Positions 35,927 through 48,226 of a DNA stretch of 64,000 nt are shown here, piece by piece. This DNA is from Clostridium paraputrificum. GTDB taxonomy: Bacteria > Bacillota > Clostridia > Clostridiales > Clostridiaceae. Each line of letters opens with the position of its first letter. The stretch's first letter is position 1. Made by a program: the position numbers and the translations under genes. The stretch is taken from assembly GCF_900447045.1 (NCBI RefSeq), contig NZ_UAWH01000014.1:1-64000 (forward strand). Reading direction: 5' to 3'. A model generated the notes under the pieces. That model was not told the origin of the DNA, ran no database searches, and saw only the letters and a program-made list of their open reading frames with translations.

Positions 35927-38900
35927 TTGTTTGAGTTAAATAATTTTGATGCAATACAAATAGGATTAGCATCTCCTGAGCAAGTAAGAAAATGGTCAAG
36001 AGGAGAAGTTAAGAAACCAGAAACAATAAACTATAGAACATTAAAGCCTGAAAGAGATGGTCTATTCTGTGAAAGAATATTTGGACCAATGAAGGACTGG
36101 GAATGTCACTGTGGTAAATATAAAAGAGTAAGATATAAAGGTATAGTTTGTGATAGATGTGGAGTTGAAGTCACAAAGGCTAAAGTTAGAAGAGAGAGAA
36201 TGGGGCATATAGAACTGGCTGCCCCAGTATCTCATATATGGTACTTCAAAGGAATTCCATCAAGAATGGGATTAATACTTGATATGTCACCAAGAGCTTT
36301 AGAAAAAATACTATACTTTGCTTCATACGTAGTAATTGATCCTAAGGAAACACCACTTTTAAAGAAGCAACTTCTTAATGAAAAAGAATATAGAGAAGCT
36401 GCAGATAAATATGGTGAAGAAAGCTTTGTTGCAGGTATGGGTGCAGAAGCTGTTAAACAACTTCTAGGAGAAATAGATTTAGAAGCACAATCTATAGAGT
36501 TAAAAGAAGAGTTAAAGCAAAGTACAGGTCAAAAAAAGGTAAGAATAATTAGAAGACTTGAAGTTATTGAATCCTTCAAAAAGTCTGGTAATGATCCAAA
36601 GTGGATGATTATAGATGTAATTCCTGTTATTCCACCAGATTTAAGACCAATGGTACAATTAGATGGTGGAAGATTTGCAACATCTGATTTAAATGATCTT
36701 TACAGAAGAGTTATAAATAGAAATAACAGACTTAAGAAGTTATTAGATTTAGGAGCTCCTGATATCATTGTTAGAAATGAAAAAAGAATGCTTCAAGAAG
36801 CAGTAGATGCTCTTGTAGATAATGGAAGAAGAGGAAGAGCTGTAACAGGTCCTGGTAATAGACCATTAAAGTCTTTATCAGATATGCTTAAAGGTAAGCA
36901 AGGTAGATTTAGACAAAACTTACTTGGTAAGAGAGTTGACTACTCAGGTAGATCTGTTATCGTTGTTGGTCCAGAATTAAAAATGTACCAATGTGGTCTT
37001 CCTAAAGAAATGGCTCTTGAATTATTCAAGCCATTTGTAATGAAAAAATTAGTTGAAGATGGAATAGCTCATAACATAAAGAGTGCTAAGAGAATGGTAG
37101 AGAGAGTAATGCCACAAGTATGGGATGTATTAGAAGAAGTTATTGCAGACCATCCGGTATTATTAAACCGTGCTCCTACACTTCACAGATTAGGTATTCA
37201 AGCATTCCAACCAGTATTAGTTGAAGGTAGAGCTATAAAGTTACATCCATTAGTTTGTACAGCATATAATGCTGACTTTGATGGTGACCAAATGGCTGTT
37301 CACGTACCTTTATCTGTAGAAGCACAAGCAGAAGCAAGATTTTTAATGCTTGCGGCTGGTAACATATTAAAGCCATCTGATGGTAAACCAGTTTGTGTTC
37401 CTACTCAAGATATGGTTCTTGGCTCTTATTATTTAACAATAGATAAGGAACAAGAAAAGGAAGATAAATATTTCTACTCAAAAGAAGAAGCTATAATGGC
37501 TTATGAGTTAAAAGAAATAGGAGTACATGATAAAATACATGTAAAGTTATTTAAGACTGTAGATGGAGTTGAAAAAACAGGAATAATTAAAACTACTGTT
37601 GGTAAATTAATATTCAATGAATCAATTCCACAAGATCTTGGATTTGTTGATAGAAATAATAAAGATGAAGAGTTTAACTTAGAAGTAGACTTCTTAGTCA
37701 CTAAGAAATCTTTAGGTAAGATAATAGATAAGTGTTACTTAAAGCATGGTCCAACTGAAACTTCGATAATGTTGGATAAAATAAAAGCCTTAGGATATCA
37801 CTATTCGTCAATCGGAGCTATAACTGTTGCTGCATCAGATATGATTGTACCTAAAGAAAAGTATGATTTATTAAGAGATGCGGATGAAACAATAGAAAAG
37901 ATTGAAAAAATGTATAAAAGAGGTTTCATATCTGATGATGAAAGATATGAAAGAGTTATAGAAAAATGGACTAAGACAACTGAAGAAGTTGCTGATACTC
38001 TAATGGAAAGCCTTGATAAATTTAACCCAATATTTATGATGGCTGACTCTGGTGCCAGAGGTTCTAAGTCACAAATTAAGCAATTAGCTGGTATGAGAGG
38101 ACTTATGGCAAGTCCATCTGGTAAGATTATAGAATTACCAATTAGAGCATCCTTTAGAGAAGGTCTAGATGTACTTGAATACTTCTTATCTACTCACGGA
38201 GCTAGAAAAGGTAATGCCGATACCGCCTTAAAGACTGCCGATTCAGGATACTTAACTAGAAGATTAGTTGATGTTTCTCAAGACGTAATTGTAAGAGAAG
38301 AAGACTGTGGCGCTACAGATGGTATGGTTGTATCTGAAATTAGAGAAGGTAATGAAGTTGTTGAAGGCTTAGCTGAAAGATTAACAGGTAGATATCTTGC
38401 AGAAGATGTAATAAACCCTTCTACAGGAGAAGTTATTGCTAATAACGATACTTATGTTGATTCAGAAATGGCAGAAACAATAGTAGCCACAGGAGTTAAA
38501 AAGGTTAAAATTAGATCTGTATTTACATGTAAGTGTAAAATAGGTGTATGTGCTAAGTGTTATGGAATGAATATGGCTACTGCTAAGAAGATAAACATAG
38601 GTGAAGCAGTTGGTATAATAGCTGCTCAATCTATCGGTGAACCAGGAACTCAGCTTACAATGAGAACATTCCATACAGGTGGTGTTGCCGGTGCGGATAT
38701 AACACAAGGTCTTCCTAGAGTTGAAGAATTATTTGAAGCTAGAAAACCTAAGGGTCTTGCAATTGTAAGTGAAATTAGTGGTACTGTAAGAATAGAGGAA
38801 ACTAAGAAAAAGAGAACTGTATATGTAATGGGAGCTGATGGCGAAGAAAAGAGCTATGATATTCCATTTGGATCAAGACTAAAAGTTAACGATAATGATG

Positions 38901-39457
38901 TTATAGAAGCTGGAGATGAAGTTACAGAAGGTTCTGTTAACCCACATGATATCATGAATATCAAGGGTATAGATGGTGCTAGAAGATATCTGCTTAGTGA
39001 AGTTCAAAAAGTTTATAGACTTCAAGGGGTTGATATTAATGATAAGCACTTAGAAGTAGTTGTTAGACAAATGACTAGAAAGATTAAAGTTACAGATTCT
39101 GGTGATACTGAACTATTACCTGGAACAATGATTGATATATTTGACTTCGAAGAAGCAAATGAAAAGGTAAGAGAGTTTGGTGGAGAAGAAGCTACAGGAG
39201 AACAAGCGCTATTAGGAATTACTAAAGCTGCTCTTGCAACTGACAGTTTCTTATCAGCAGCATCATTCCAAGAAACAACAAGAGTACTTACAGAAGCTGC
39301 AATAAAGGGTAAAACTGATCCTCTTGTTGGATTGAAGGAAAATGTAATAATAGGTAAGCTGATTCCAGCTGGAACTGGTATGATGAGATACAGATCAGTA
39401 AAGCTTGATGTTGAAGAAGATTTAACTATGGATGACAGCTTATTAAAGGTAGAATAA
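35927..39457 (+). CDS. rpoC: RNA polymerase beta' subunit
   Basis: 1176 aa. N-terminal zinc ribbon CHCGKYKR...CDRCG, the catalytic [12 protein letters not shown] (about 449-460) that holds Mg2+, the bridge-helix/trigger-loop region ([19 protein letters not shown]), the second zinc site [11 protein letters not shown] and the [16 protein letters not shown] segment. TTG start at 35927 with AAGGGAGG (35911-35918) 8 nt upstream; no ATG fits. Usual Firmicute length. Followed by the str-operon promoter. Confidence 0.99.
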   Translation: MFELNNFDAIQIGLASPEQVRKWSRGEVKKPETINYRTLKPERDGLFCERIFGPMKDWECHCGKYKRVRYKGIVCDRCGVEVTKAKVRRERMGHIELAAPVSHIWYFKGIPSRMGLILDMSPRALEKILYFASYVVIDPKETPLLKKQLLNEKEYREAADKYGEESFVAGMGAEAVKQLLGEIDLEAQSIELKEELKQSTGQKKVRIIRRLEVIESFKKSGNDPKWMIIDVIPVIPPDLRPMVQLDGGRFATSDLNDLYRRVINRNNRLKKLLDLGAPDIIVRNEKRMLQEAVDALVDNGRRGRAVTGPGNRPLKSLSDMLKGKQGRFRQNLLGKRVDYSGRSVIVVGPELKMYQCGLPKEMALELFKPFVMKKLVEDGIAHNIKSAKRMVERVMPQVWDVLEEVIADHPVLLNRAPTLHRLGIQAFQPVLVEGRAIKLHPLVCTAYNADFDGDQMAVHVPLSVEAQAEARFLMLAAGNILKPSDGKPVCVPTQDMVLGSYYLTIDKEQEKEDKYFYSKEEAIMAYELKEIGVHDKIHVKLFKTVDGVEKTGIIKTTVGKLIFNESIPQDLGFVDRNNKDEEFNLEVDFLVTKKSLGKIIDKCYLKHGPTETSIMLDKIKALGYHYSSIGAITVAASDMIVPKEKYDLLRDADETIEKIEKMYKRGFISDDERYERVIEKWTKTTEEVADTLMESLDKFNPIFMMADSGARGSKSQIKQLAGMRGLMASPSGKIIELPIRASFREGLDVLEYFLSTHGARKGNADTALKTADSGYLTRRLVDVSQDVIVREEDCGATDGMVVSEIREGNEVVEGLAERLTGRYLAEDVINPSTGEVIANNDTYVDSEMAETIVATGVKKVKIRSVFTCKCKIGVCAKCYGMNMATAKKINIGEAVGIIAAQSIGEPGTQLTMRTFHTGGVAGADITQGLPRVEELFEARKPKGLAIVSEISGTVRIEETKKKRTVYVMGADGEEKSYDIPFGSRLKVNDNDVIEAGDEVTEGSVNPHDIMNIKGIDGARRYLLSEVQKVYRLQGVDINDKHLEVVVRQMTRKIKVTDSGDTELLPGTMIDIFDFEEANEKVREFGGEEATGEQALLGITKAALATDSFLSAASFQETTRVLTEAAIKGKTDPLVGLKENVIIGKLIPAGTGMMRYRSVKLDVEEDLTMDDSLLKVE

Positions 39458-39472
39458 TACAATTCAAATTTA

Positions 39473-39501
39473 TTGACATGCGTATGCTTAAATGATAAAA
39501 T
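39473..39501 (+). promoter_or_regulatory. Promoter of the str operon (rpsL)
   Basis: TTGACA (39473-39478), 17 bp, TAAAAT (39496-39501), 15 nt after the rpoC stop codon. Confidence 0.85.
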
Positions 39502-39556
39502 ACGAGATGTGTGATTTTTAGATTCACATAGATTTGATTGTCTACATGTTTCATGG

Positions 39557-39585
39557 AGGCAAAGTAATTATTACTTTGCCTTTAT
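39557..39585 (+). promoter_or_regulatory. Leader attenuator hairpin before rpsL
   Basis: AGGCAAAGTAAT / ATTACTTTGCCT perfect stem followed by TTATG, about 50 nt after the transcription start and 65 nt before rpsL. A terminator-like element inside the leader suggests attenuation. Confidence 0.65.
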
Positions 39586-39651
39586 GAATTTAATTAACTT
39601 GTTTTATCTTTTTATATTTAAATAGATAAATAAAATTCAGGAGGTGAAAGA

Positions 39652-40029
39652 ATGCCAACTATAAGCCAATTAGTAAGAAAAGGAAGAAAAGTAGCTGTTA
39701 CAACTTCAACTGCTCCAGCACTTAAGGAGTGTCCTCAAAAGAGAGGTGTTTGTACTGTTGTTAAGACTACTACTCCAAAGAAGCCTAACTCAGCGTTAAG
39801 AAAGATTGCCAGAGTAAGACTTACAAATGGATATGAAGTTACTGCATACATTGGTGGTGTAGGACACAACTTACAAGAACATAGCGTTGTTCTTATAAGA
39901 GGTGGTAGAGTAAAGGACCTTCCTGGTGTTAGATACCATATCGTAAGAGGAGCATTAGACTGTGCTGGTGTAGCTAACAGAATGCAAGGAAGATCAAAGT
40001 ATGGAGCTAAGAGACCTAAGAAGAAATAG
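39652..40029 (+). CDS. rpsL: Ribosomal protein S12
   Basis: 125 aa, decoding centre protein. The loop [12 protein letters not shown] (about 39-50) has the wild-type Lys at the streptomycin-resistance position, and the second loop [13 protein letters not shown] (about 84-96) is also standard. RBS GGAGGTGA. First gene of rpsL-rpsG-fusA-tuf. Confidence 0.99.
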   Translation: MPTISQLVRKGRKVAVTTSTAPALKECPQKRGVCTVVKTTTPKKPNSALRKIARVRLTNGYEVTAYIGGVGHNLQEHSVVLIRGGRVKDLPGVRYHIVRGALDCAGVANRMQGRSKYGAKRPKKK

Positions 40030-40045
40030 TCTCTTAACCAATTGT

Positions 40046-40647
<602 letters not shown>

Positions 40648-40650
40648 TAT

Positions 40651-40686
40651 AAAAACTGTTTTGGTTCTTTTACCAAAACAGTTTTC
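40651..40686 (+). terminator. Internal hairpin/weak terminator between rpsG and fusA
   Basis: AAAAACTGTTTTGGT / ACCAAAACAGTTTT stem around TCTTTT, then CTAGAATT. The T-run is part of the stem, so termination is probably partial; no new promoter is visible before fusA. Confidence 0.6.
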
Positions 40687-40723
40687 TAGAATTTATAATT
40701 ACTCGTTGAGAGGAGGAAATTAA

Positions 40724-42790
40724 ATGGCAAGACAATATCCGTTAGAAAAATTCCGTAATTTCGGAATAATGGCCCATATAGATGCAGGTAAGACTACAAC
40801 TACAGAACGTATATTATTCTATACAGGAAGAACACACAAAATTGGTGAAACTCATGAAGGGGCTTCTCAAATGGACTGGATGGTTCAAGAACAAGAAAGA
40901 GGTATAACAATTACTTCTGCAGCAACAACTTGTTTCTGGGAAGGTCATGAATTAAATATCATTGATACTCCAGGTCACGTAGACTTCACAGTAGAAGTTG
41001 AAAGATCATTAAGAGTACTTGATGGAGCAGTTACTGTTCTAGATGCTAAGAGTGGGGTTGAACCTCAAACTGAAACTGTTTGGAGACAGGCAGATAAGTA
41101 CGGCGTACCAAGAATGATTTATGTAAATAAGATGGATGCGACTGGAGCAGATTTCTTCAGATGTGTTCAAACAGTAAGAGATAGATTAAAGGCTAACGCT
41201 GTTCCAATACAAATTCCAATAGGATCAGAAGACCAATTTAAAGGAATGGTAGATCTTATATCAAATAAGGCTATATTATTCTATGACGATCTTGGAAAAG
41301 ATGTTAGAACTGAAGAAATTCCAGCAGATTTAGTAGATCAAGCTGAAGAATACAGAAATGCTATGATAGAAGCAATAGCTGAAACTGATGAAGAATTAAT
41401 GATGAAATACCTTGAGGGTGAAGAAATAACAGCAGATGAATTACATGCTGCTTTAAGAAAAGCTACAATAGCTAATGAAATTTATCCTTGTATTTGTGGT
41501 TCTTCATACAAAAACAAAGGTGTTCAAGAAATGATTAATGGAGTTGTTGCATACTTACCATCTCCACTAGACATTCCTGCTGTAGAAGGTACTAATTTAG
41601 AAGGTGAAGCAGCTACAAGAGAAGCTTCAGATGAAGCGCCTTTATCAGCATTAGCATTCAAGATTGCTACTGACCCATTCGTAGGAAAGCTTGCTTTTGC
41701 TAGAATTTACTCTGGTATAATAGAAAGTGGTTCTTACGTTCTTAACTCAACTAAGGGTAAGAAAGAAAGAATTGGTAGACTTGTTAAAATGCATGCTAAT
41801 CATAGAGAAGAAGTTGAATCACTAGAAGCTGGTGAATTAGGAGCAATTATAGGATTAAAGAATACTACAACTGGAGATACTCTATGTGCAGAAAATAATC
41901 CAATAATTCTTGAATCAATGGAATTCCCAGAACCAGTTATAAACATTGCGATTGAACCAAAGACTAAAGCTGGTCAAGAAAAGATGGGGTTAGCATTAGC
42001 TAAGCTTGCAGAAGAAGATCCAACTTTCAAGACTTGGACTGATCAAGAAACTGGTCAAACAATTATCGCAGGTATGGGTGAACTTCACTTAGATATTATT
42101 GTTGATAGACTTCAAAGAGAATTCAAAGTTGAGTGTAATGTAGGTGCACCTCAAGTTTCATATAAAGAAACAATTAAGAAGGCTGTTAAGGCTGAAGCTA
42201 AGTATGCTAAGCAATCAGGTGGTAAAGGACAATACGGTCACGCTGTAATTGAAATGGAACCAACTGAAGGAGAATATTCATTTGAAAATGCTGTTGTTGG
42301 TGGAGCTATTCCAAAGGAATACATTCCAGCAATCGATGCAGGTATTCAAGAAGCAGCTTTAACTGGTAACATAGCTGGATACAATGTTATTAACTTTAAG
42401 GTTAAGTTAGTACACGGATCTTACCATGAAGTCGATTCTTCAGAAATGGCGTTTAAGATTGCTGGTTCTATGGCATTTAAGAATGCTATGGCTAAAGCAG
42501 ATCCAGTATTATTAGAACCAATGATGAAGGTTGAAATAACTGTACCTGAAGAATACATGGGAGACGTTATAGGTGACGTTAACTCAAGAAGAGGTAGACT
42601 AGAAGGTATGGATTCAGTAAATGGAGCTCAAGTAATTAGAGCATTTATTCCATTAGCTGAAATGTTTGGTTATGCAACATCATTAAGATCAAGAACTCAA
42701 GGTAGAGGTGTTTACGCAATGGTATTCGATCACTACGAAGAAGTTCCAAAGAGCATACAAGAACAAATCGCTGGAAATAGAAGTAAATAG
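40724..42790 (+). CDS. fusA: Elongation factor G
   Basis: 688-aa translocation GTPase. G1 AHIDAGKTT (17-25), switch [12 protein letters not shown]3 DTPGHVDF, G4 NKMD; domains II-V follow with the usual [14 protein letters not shown] (domain IV) and the C-terminal domain. Length typical. RBS GAGGAGG; third gene of the str operon. Confidence 0.99.
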   Translation: MARQYPLEKFRNFGIMAHIDAGKTTTTERILFYTGRTHKIGETHEGASQMDWMVQEQERGITITSAATTCFWEGHELNIIDTPGHVDFTVEVERSLRVLDGAVTVLDAKSGVEPQTETVWRQADKYGVPRMIYVNKMDATGADFFRCVQTVRDRLKANAVPIQIPIGSEDQFKGMVDLISNKAILFYDDLGKDVRTEEIPADLVDQAEEYRNAMIEAIAETDEELMMKYLEGEEITADELHAALRKATIANEIYPCICGSSYKNKGVQEMINGVVAYLPSPLDIPAVEGTNLEGEAATREASDEAPLSALAFKIATDPFVGKLAFARIYSGIIESGSYVLNSTKGKKERIGRLVKMHANHREEVESLEAGELGAIIGLKNTTTGDTLCAENNPIILESMEFPEPVINIAIEPKTKAGQEKMGLALAKLAEEDPTFKTWTDQETGQTIIAGMGELHLDIIVDRLQREFKVECNVGAPQVSYKETIKKAVKAEAKYAKQSGGKGQYGHAVIEMEPTEGEYSFENAVVGGAIPKEYIPAIDAGIQEAALTGNIAGYNVINFKVKLVHGSYHEVDSSEMAFKIAGSMAFKNAMAKADPVLLEPMMKVEITVPEEYMGDVIGDVNSRRGRLEGMDSVNGAQVIRAFIPLAEMFGYATSLRSRTQGRGVYAMVFDHYEEVPKSIQEQIAGNRSK

Positions 42791-42793
42791 TTT

Positions 42794-42823
42794 GTTTGGT
42801 GTTACATAAAGGTAACACCAAAC
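42794..42823 (+). terminator. Hairpin after fusA
   Basis: Perfect stem GTTTGGTGTTAC / GTAACACCAAAC with 6-nt loop, followed by ACTTATT (no strong T-run). Probably a weak terminator or a 3' end-stabilising hairpin between fusA and the second tuf. Confidence 0.65.
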
Positions 42824-42949
42824 ACTTATTAATATAAGTATTTATAAGTAAACTACAATATAAATATAGATATTGTGATATTTATAGGTTATAATAATGA
42901 CTGAAAAAAGTCTTTAAATTTATTGATATATTTTAAGGAGGAATTTGCA

Positions 42950-44143
42950 ATGGCAAAGGAAAAATTCGAGAGAAATAAACCCCACGTAAATATTGGAACA
43001 ATCGGTCACGTAGACCACGGTAAGACAACACTTACAGCAGCAATCACAACAGTTTTAGCAAACAGAGGATTCGCTGAAGCATTCGATTACGCAGAAATCG
43101 ATAAGGCACCAGAAGAAAAAGAAAGAGGAATCACAATCAACACTGCACACGTTGAATATCAAACAGATAACAGACACTATGCACACGTTGACTGTCCAGG
43201 ACACGCTGACTACGTTAAGAACATGATTACAGGAGCTGCACAAATGGATGGAGCTATCTTAGTATGTTCAGCAGCAGATGGTCCAATGCCTCAAACAAGA
43301 GAACATATACTACTAGCATCAAGAGTTGGTGTTGACTATATCGTAGTATTCTTAAACAAAGCAGATATGGTAGACGATCCAGAATTACTTGAATTAGTAG
43401 AAATGGAAGTTAGAGAATTATTAAGCGAATACAACTTCCCAGGAGATGACATTCCAGTAATAACTGGTTCAGCATTAAAAGCATTAGAAAACCCAACAGA
43501 TGAAGAAGCTACTAAGTGCATCATGGAATTAATGGAAGCAGTAGATAGCTACATTCCAACTCCAGAAAGAGCAACAGATAAGCCATTCTTAATGCCAGTA
43601 GAAGATGTATTTACAATCACTGGTAGAGGAACAGTTGCAACAGGAAGAGTTGAAAGAGGTATCCTACATGTTGGAGACGAAGTTGAAGTAGTAGGATTAA
43701 AAGAAGAAAAGATGAAGACTGTAGTAACAGGAATCGAAATGTTCAGAAAGTTACTAGACGAAGCGCAAGCTGGAGATAACATTGGAGCATTATTAAGAGG
43801 TGTTCAAAGAACTGATATCGAAAGAGGTCAAGTATTAGCTAAGACTGGATCAGTACACCCACACAGCAAGTTCGTAGGTCAAGTATACGTACTTAAGAAA
43901 GAAGAAGGTGGAAGACATACTCCATTCTTTGATGGATACAGACCACAATTCTACTTCAGAACAACAGACGTTACAGGATCAATCAAATTACCAGAAGGTA
44001 TGGAAATGGTTATGCCTGGAGATCACATCGATATGAACGTTGAATTAATAACTCAAGTAGCAATGGACGAAGGTTTAAGATTCGCGATCAGAGAAGGTGG
44101 AAGAACTGTAGGTTCAGGTGTTGTTACTAGCATAATAGAATAA
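42950..44143 (+). CDS. tuf: Elongation factor Tu (copy 2)
   Basis: 397 aa, the same protein as copy 1. Start ATG 42950 behind AAGGAGGAATT (42934-42944); the frame extends upstream to 42923 without a start site. In my line-by-line comparison with copy 1 over 1194 nt, only codon 10 differs (AAA here, AAG there), while the flanks diverge at once after the stop codon. This indicates recent gene conversion. Place behind fusA is the ancestral str-operon position. Confidence 0.99.
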   Translation: MAKEKFERNKPHVNIGTIGHVDHGKTTLTAAITTVLANRGFAEAFDYAEIDKAPEEKERGITINTAHVEYQTDNRHYAHVDCPGHADYVKNMITGAAQMDGAILVCSAADGPMPQTREHILLASRVGVDYIVVFLNKADMVDDPELLELVEMEVRELLSEYNFPGDDIPVITGSALKALENPTDEEATKCIMELMEAVDSYIPTPERATDKPFLMPVEDVFTITGRGTVATGRVERGILHVGDEVEVVGLKEEKMKTVVTGIEMFRKLLDEAQAGDNIGALLRGVQRTDIERGQVLAKTGSVHPHSKFVGQVYVLKKEEGGRHTPFFDGYRPQFYFRTTDVTGSIKLPEGMEMVMPGDHIDMNVELITQVAMDEGLRFAIREGGRTVGSGVVTSIIE

Positions 44144-44181
44144 TTTTAGAATCATATAATGTTTAAATTTAAACTTGGTTA

Positions 44182-44216
44182 TAAAGAGTAGGGGAGACGT
44201 CTTCTACTCTTTCTTT
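44182..44216 (+). terminator. Terminator after tuf copy 2
   Basis: AAAGAGTAG..GGAGACGTCT..CTACTCTTT hairpin with TCTTTAT tail closes the str operon. Confidence 0.8.
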
Positions 44217-44313
44217 ATAGAAAAATTATTATATAAAGAGAAGTTATTTATTATAACATTACTAAACTTTGGATAATATATAAGTATTAAGCATTAAATA
44301 CATAATAAAGTGC

Positions 44314-44342
44314 TTGAAAGTGAATAAAAAAGAATATAAAAT
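44314..44342 (+). promoter_or_regulatory. Possible upstream promoter (P1) of the S10 operon
   Basis: TTGAAA (44314-44319), 17 bp, TAAAAT (44337-44342), 100 nt upstream of the stronger P2. The stretch 44217-44313 holds only A/T-rich sequence in which I see nothing else. Confidence 0.45.
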
Positions 44343-44413
44343 AAAGTACAGTTGAGATGAAAAAACAGTTAATATTATACAAATAAAAATTAAAAATAAT
44401 GTAATTAAAAAAC

Positions 44414-44442
44414 TTGAAAACATTAATGAAAAATAGTATAAT
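44414..44442 (+). promoter_or_regulatory. Main promoter (P2) of the S10-spc operon
   Basis: TTGAAA (44414-44419), 17 bp, TATAAT (44437-44442). Transcription from about 44449 gives a leader of about 195 nt. Confidence 0.85.
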
Positions 44443-44448
44443 AAAGAA

Positions 44449-44643
44449 GTTGCAGAGCAAACAGCGATGAATCAAGAGGTTGCCGGACTTCCGGGTAATT
44501 CTTGATGAGTATGTCTGGATCTAGAATCCGACGACAGGGAATCTGTTAGATTTGTTTAAAAGTGTGAAACACCAGGAACAGTTTACAGATAACCGCTGTT
44601 GTGCGTTAGAAGTAAAGCGTACATGAAAAGGAGGGAAACCAAG
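44449..44643 (+). ncRNA. Structured 5' leader of the S10 operon
   Basis: The leader is much less A/T-rich than the flanks. AACAGCG (44460-44466) pairs with CGCTGTT (44594-44600), closing a domain of about 140 nt. Inside are ATCAAGA/TCTTGAT (44471-44506) topped by CCGG-ACTT-CCGG, a GGATCTAGAATCC hairpin (about 44517-44529) and GTGTGAAACAC (about 44562-44572). No T-run terminator is seen, so control is probably at translation or by a ribosomal protein (S10 leader class in Firmicutes, or L4). Identity with the known family needs a covariance search. Confidence 0.65.
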
Positions 44644-44952
44644 ATGTCAAAACAAAAAATAAGAATAAGATTAAAGGCTTTTGATCACACAATATTAGAT
44701 CAATCAGCTGAAAAAATCGTTGAAACTGCTAAATCAACAGGAGCTAAGGTTGCTGGTCCAGTACCACTACCAACAGAAAAAGATGTTGTTACAATATTAA
44801 GAGCAGTTCACAAATACAAGGACTCTAGAGAGCAGTTCGAAATAAGAACTCACAAGAGACTTATAGATATCGTTAATCCATCACCAAAGACTGTTGATGC
44901 ATTAATGAGATTAAATCTACCAGCAGGTGTAGATATCGAAATAAAGCTTTAA
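44644..44952 (+). CDS. rpsJ: Ribosomal protein S10
   Basis: 102 aa, small-subunit head; S10 is also NusE, a part of antitermination complexes. Start ATG 44644 ([15 protein letters not shown]) behind AAGGAGGG (44629-44636), giving the family length; the frame is open further upstream inside the leader. First gene of the S10 operon. Confidence 0.98.
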   Translation: MSKQKIRIRLKAFDHTILDQSAEKIVETAKSTGAKVAGPVPLPTEKDVVTILRAVHKYKDSREQFEIRTHKRLIDIVNPSPKTVDALMRLNLPAGVDIEIKL

Positions 44953-45030
44953 TAGCAAAACTTTTAAATAGAGATTGAACTATTATGATTGTGTTACAAT
45001 CCGCTAATTAGTTTGGGAGGTGTAAGTAAA

Positions 45031-45660
45031 ATGAAAAAAGCTATTATAGGTAAGAAAATAGGAATGACTCAAATTTTCAATGAAAATGGAAAGATGATTC
45101 CTGTAACAGTAGTAGAAGCAGGTCCATGTGTTGTTGTTCAAAAGAAGACAACAGAAAAAGATGGGTATGAAGCTATCCAAGTTGGTTTTGGTGAAATAAG
45201 AGAAAAATTAGTTAACAAGCCAGCTAAGGGACATTTTGCTAAAGCAGGAGTTTCATTAAGAAGAACACTTAAAGAATTCAAACTTGAAAATGCTAGCGAA
45301 TATGAAGTTGGTCAAGAAATAAAGGCTGACGTTTTTGCGGTAGGAGATAAGGTTGATGTATCAGGAATTTCTAAAGGTAAGGGATTCCAAGGTGTAATTA
45401 AGAGATGGAATGCTCAAAGAGGACCAATGTCACATGGTTCTAAGTTCCATAGAGCAGTAGGTTCAATGGGAGCATCATCAGATCCATCAAGAACATTTAA
45501 GAATAAACATATGCCAGGTCACATGGGTGCTGTTAATACAACAGTATTAAACTTAGAAGTAGTTAAAGTTATAGCTGAAAAGAATTTAATACTAATAAAG
45601 GGTGGAATCCCAGGACCTAATAAAGGTACAGTAGTTATTAGAAATACAGTTAAGGCTTAA
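45031..45660 (+). CDS. rplC: Ribosomal protein L3
   Basis: 209 aa, early-assembly protein near the peptidyl transferase centre. ATG 45031 ([16 protein letters not shown]) behind GGGAGGTG. The long loop with [11 protein letters not shown] and [13 protein letters not shown] (about 122-155) is normal. 78 nt behind rpsJ; that spacer shows no clear structure. Confidence 0.98.
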   Translation: MKKAIIGKKIGMTQIFNENGKMIPVTVVEAGPCVVVQKKTTEKDGYEAIQVGFGEIREKLVNKPAKGHFAKAGVSLRRTLKEFKLENASEYEVGQEIKADVFAVGDKVDVSGISKGKGFQGVIKRWNAQRGPMSHGSKFHRAVGSMGASSDPSRTFKNKHMPGHMGAVNTTVLNLEVVKVIAEKNLILIKGGIPGPNKGTVVIRNTVKA

Positions 45661-45687
45661 TTTCTGTAAGAAAGGAGGACGCACAGG

Positions 45688-46308
45688 ATGCCTACAGTAG
45701 GATTATTTAATAAAGAAGCAAAGCAAATTGGAGAAATTCAATTAAACGATAATGTTTTCGCAGTTGAAGTTAATAAGGATGCAATGCACCAAGTAGTTGT
45801 TGCATTACTTGCAAACAAGAGACAAGGAACTCAATCAGCTAAGACAAGAGCTGAAGTAAGAGGAGGCGGAATCAAGCCTTGGAGACAAAAGGGAACAGGT
45901 AGAGCAAGACAAGGTTCTATAAGAGCTCCACAATGGATTAAGGGTGGTGTTGTTTTTGCACCAAAGCCAAGAGATTACAGAATGTCAGTACCAAAGAGCA
46001 TGAGAAGAGTAGCTATGAAGTCTGCATTAACTTGTAAGGTTCAAAATGAAGAGATGATCGTTTTAGAAAATCTTGAATTTGAAGCAATCAAGACTAAGTC
46101 TATGGCAGAAATGCTAAAAGCTTTCAATGCTAATAAGACATTAATAGTAACAGCTGAATCAAACGAAGTGGTTTATAAGTCAGCTAGAAATATTGAAGGA
46201 GTTTCAGTAATTCCTGTAAACAACATCAATGTTTATGATTTACTAAAGTTTGAAAAAGTGATCATGACTAAAGATGCTGTATCAAAGATTGAGGAGGTGT
46301 ACGCATAA
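45688..46308 (+). CDS. rplD: Ribosomal protein L4
   Basis: 206 aa; its extended loop ([20 protein letters not shown], about 60-79) lines the exit tunnel and is the site of macrolide-resistance changes, here wild type in form. In E. coli L4 represses its own operon; whether it does so here is unknown. Stop overlaps the rplW start by 1 nt. Confidence 0.98.
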   Translation: MPTVGLFNKEAKQIGEIQLNDNVFAVEVNKDAMHQVVVALLANKRQGTQSAKTRAEVRGGGIKPWRQKGTGRARQGSIRAPQWIKGGVVFAPKPRDYRMSVPKSMRRVAMKSALTCKVQNEEMIVLENLEFEAIKTKSMAEMLKAFNANKTLIVTAESNEVVYKSARNIEGVSVIPVNNINVYDLLKFEKVIMTKDAVSKIEEVYA

Positions 46309-46604
46309 TGAAGTTAACAAGCCATGATATAATAAGAAAGCCTGTTATAACTGAAAAGACTATGACAGCTATGGCAGAAAATAAGTACACTTTCATAGTT
46401 CACATTAATTCAAACAAGTCTCAAATAAAGAGAGCTGTTGAAGAAGTGTTTGGAGTTAAAGTTGCTAGCGTTCAAACTATAAGAACTATGGGAAAAACTA
46501 AGAGAATGGGCGTACATGTAGGAAAGAGATCTGACTACAAGAAAGCTATTGTAACACTTGCAGCAGATAGCAAGGGAATAGAATTCTTTGAAGGATTACA
46601 ATAG
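46308..46604 (+). CDS. rplW: Ribosomal protein L23
   Basis: 98 aa, at the tunnel exit, docking site for trigger factor and SRP. Typical [12 protein letters not shown] start and the [10 protein letters not shown](I/V)[10 protein letters not shown] loop. TAATG overlap with rplD implies coupled translation. Confidence 0.98.
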   Translation: MKLTSHDIIRKPVITEKTMTAMAENKYTFIVHINSNKSQIKRAVEEVFGVKVASVQTIRTMGKTKRMGVHVGKRSDYKKAIVTLAADSKGIEFFEGLQ

Positions 46605-46665
46605 TTAAATAAAGGTGATTTATTGGTGTAAAACACCAGATAAGCTGTAAGAAGGAGGCAACAAA

Positions 46666-47499
46666 ATGGCAGTTAAAAAGTTTAAACCAACTACCCCTTC
46701 AAGAAGAGAAATGACAATGGCAACATTTGAAGAAATTACAACAAATGTACCTGAAAAATCACTTCTTGTTTCTTTAAAGAAAAATGGTGGTAGAAATGCA
46801 CAAGGTAAAATAACTGTTAGACATCGTGGTGGCGGTGCTAAGAGAAAGTATAGAGTAATTGATTTTAAGAGAAATAAGGATGGTGTTCCAGCAAAGGTTG
46901 CTACAATAGAATACGATCCAAATAGATCAGCATACATTGCTTTAGTAGTATATGCAGATGGTGAAAAGAGATACATAATAGCTCCAGCTGGTTTAGCTGT
47001 AGGAGATGTAGTTGTATCAGGACCAGAAGCAGATATCAAAGCAGGTAATGCTCTTCCGTTAAAGAATATACCAGTTGGTACAGTTGTTCACAACATAGAG
47101 TTACAAGCTGGAAAAGGAGCTCAATTAGTTAGATCTGCAGGAGCTTCAGCTCAATTAATGGCTAAAGAAGGAGACTACGCTACATTAAGATTACCTTCAG
47201 GTGAAATGAGATATGTAAGAATCGAATGTAGAGCTACTGTAGGAACTGTATCTAACTCAACTAATGATATAGTTAATATAGGTAAAGCAGGTAGAAAGAG
47301 ACACATGGGATGGAGACCTACTGTTAGAGGTTCTGTAATGAACCCTTGCGATCACCCTCATGGTGGTGGTGAAGGTAGATCACCAATCGGTAGACCAAGT
47401 CCAGTTACTCCATGGGGTAAACCAGCACTTGGATACAAGACTAGAAAGAATAAGAAGTATTCTGATAGATTTATCATTAAGAGAAGAAACGATAAGTAA
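46666..47499 (+). CDS. rplB: Ribosomal protein L2
   Basis: 277 aa, essential for subunit joining and peptidyl transfer. [12 protein letters not shown] (about 52-63) and the conserved C-terminal [19 protein letters not shown] (about 232-250), with the His of HPHGGGEGR, are present. 61 nt behind rplW, RBS AAGGAGG. Confidence 0.99.
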   Translation: MAVKKFKPTTPSRREMTMATFEEITTNVPEKSLLVSLKKNGGRNAQGKITVRHRGGGAKRKYRVIDFKRNKDGVPAKVATIEYDPNRSAYIALVVYADGEKRYIIAPAGLAVGDVVVSGPEADIKAGNALPLKNIPVGTVVHNIELQAGKGAQLVRSAGASAQLMAKEGDYATLRLPSGEMRYVRIECRATVGTVSNSTNDIVNIGKAGRKRHMGWRPTVRGSVMNPCDHPHGGGEGRSPIGRPSPVTPWGKPALGYKTRKNKKYSDRFIIKRRNDK

Positions 47500-47500
47500 T

Positions 47501-47524
47501 ATGAAGAGAACCTATTCTCTTCAT
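47501..47524 (+). other. Intercistronic hairpin between rplB and rpsS
   Basis: ATGAAGAGAA / TTCTCTTCAT, a perfect 10-bp stem with CCTA loop, no T-run. Probably an RNA stability or processing element in the operon mRNA. Confidence 0.55.
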
Positions 47525-47563
47525 GGCTTATCAGCCTAAGGTTAGTGAAGGGAGGCAATATAA

Positions 47564-47842
47564 GTGAGTAGATCAACAAAAAAAGGACCTTTTGTCCATG
47601 AAGGATTAATTAAAAAGATTGAAGAAATGAATGCAAATGGTGAGAAAAAGGTTATAAAGACTTGGTCAAGAAGTTCAACAATTTTCCCACAAATGATAGG
47701 TCATACAATAGCTGTTCACGATGGAAGAAAGCATGTTCCTGTATATGTATCAGAAGATATGGTTGGACATAAGCTTGGAGAGTTCGCTTTAACTAGAACT
47801 TTCAAAGGGCACGTGGACACAGATAAGAAGTCTAAAAGATAG
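47564..47842 (+). CDS. rpsS: Ribosomal protein S19
   Basis: 92 aa, small-subunit head, contacts the A-site tRNA. GTG start ([11 protein letters not shown]) 7 nt behind GGGAGG (47550-47555). [16 protein letters not shown] near the C-terminus is the family signature. Confidence 0.98.
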   Translation: MSRSTKKGPFVHEGLIKKIEEMNANGEKKVIKTWSRSSTIFPQMIGHTIAVHDGRKHVPVYVSEDMVGHKLGEFALTRTFKGHVDTDKKSKR

Positions 47843-47871
47843 TATAGGCGCCAGGAAAGGAGGAACAAGAT

Positions 47872-48207
47872 ATGGAAGCTAAGGCTATAGCTAAGTATGT
47901 AAGAATGTCTCCAATTAAGGTAGGAGCAGTTACAGATTTAATAAGAGGAAAAGATGTTAAAGAAGCTTTTGCTATTTTACAATACACTCCAAGAGAAGCA
48001 GCAGTAGTTATTAACAAAGTTTTAAAATCAGCTGTTGCAAATGCAGAAAATAATTTTGCATTAGATACTGACAAATTATATGTTTCAGAAATACACGTTG
48101 GTCAAGGTCCAACACTAAAGAGATTTAGACCAATGGACCATGGTAAAGCGTTTAAGATTCTTAAGAAAACAAGCCACATAACTGTAGTTGTTAAAGAAAG
48201 AGCTTAG
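47872..48207 (+). CDS. rplV: Ribosomal protein L22
   Basis: 111 aa; beta-hairpin (about 78-98, [19 protein letters not shown]) reaches into the exit tunnel. Start ATG behind GGAGGAAC, 29 nt after rpsS. Ordinary sequence. Confidence 0.98.
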   Translation: MEAKAIAKYVRMSPIKVGAVTDLIRGKDVKEAFAILQYTPREAAVVINKVLKSAVANAENNFALDTDKLYVSEIHVGQGPTLKRFRPMDHGKAFKILKKTSHITVVVKERA

Positions 48208-48226
48208 AAGAAGGAGGGAAATATAA

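Noticed and set aside
42950..44143. Second tuf as a horizontally acquired or mobile copy
   Set aside because: It is in the ancestral place behind fusA; near-identity is better explained by gene conversion.
44287..44475. 62-aa minus-strand frame with many Phe and Ile
   Set aside because: Covers the S10-operon promoters and leader; no ribosome binding site; the hydrophobic sequence simply reflects A/T-rich DNA.
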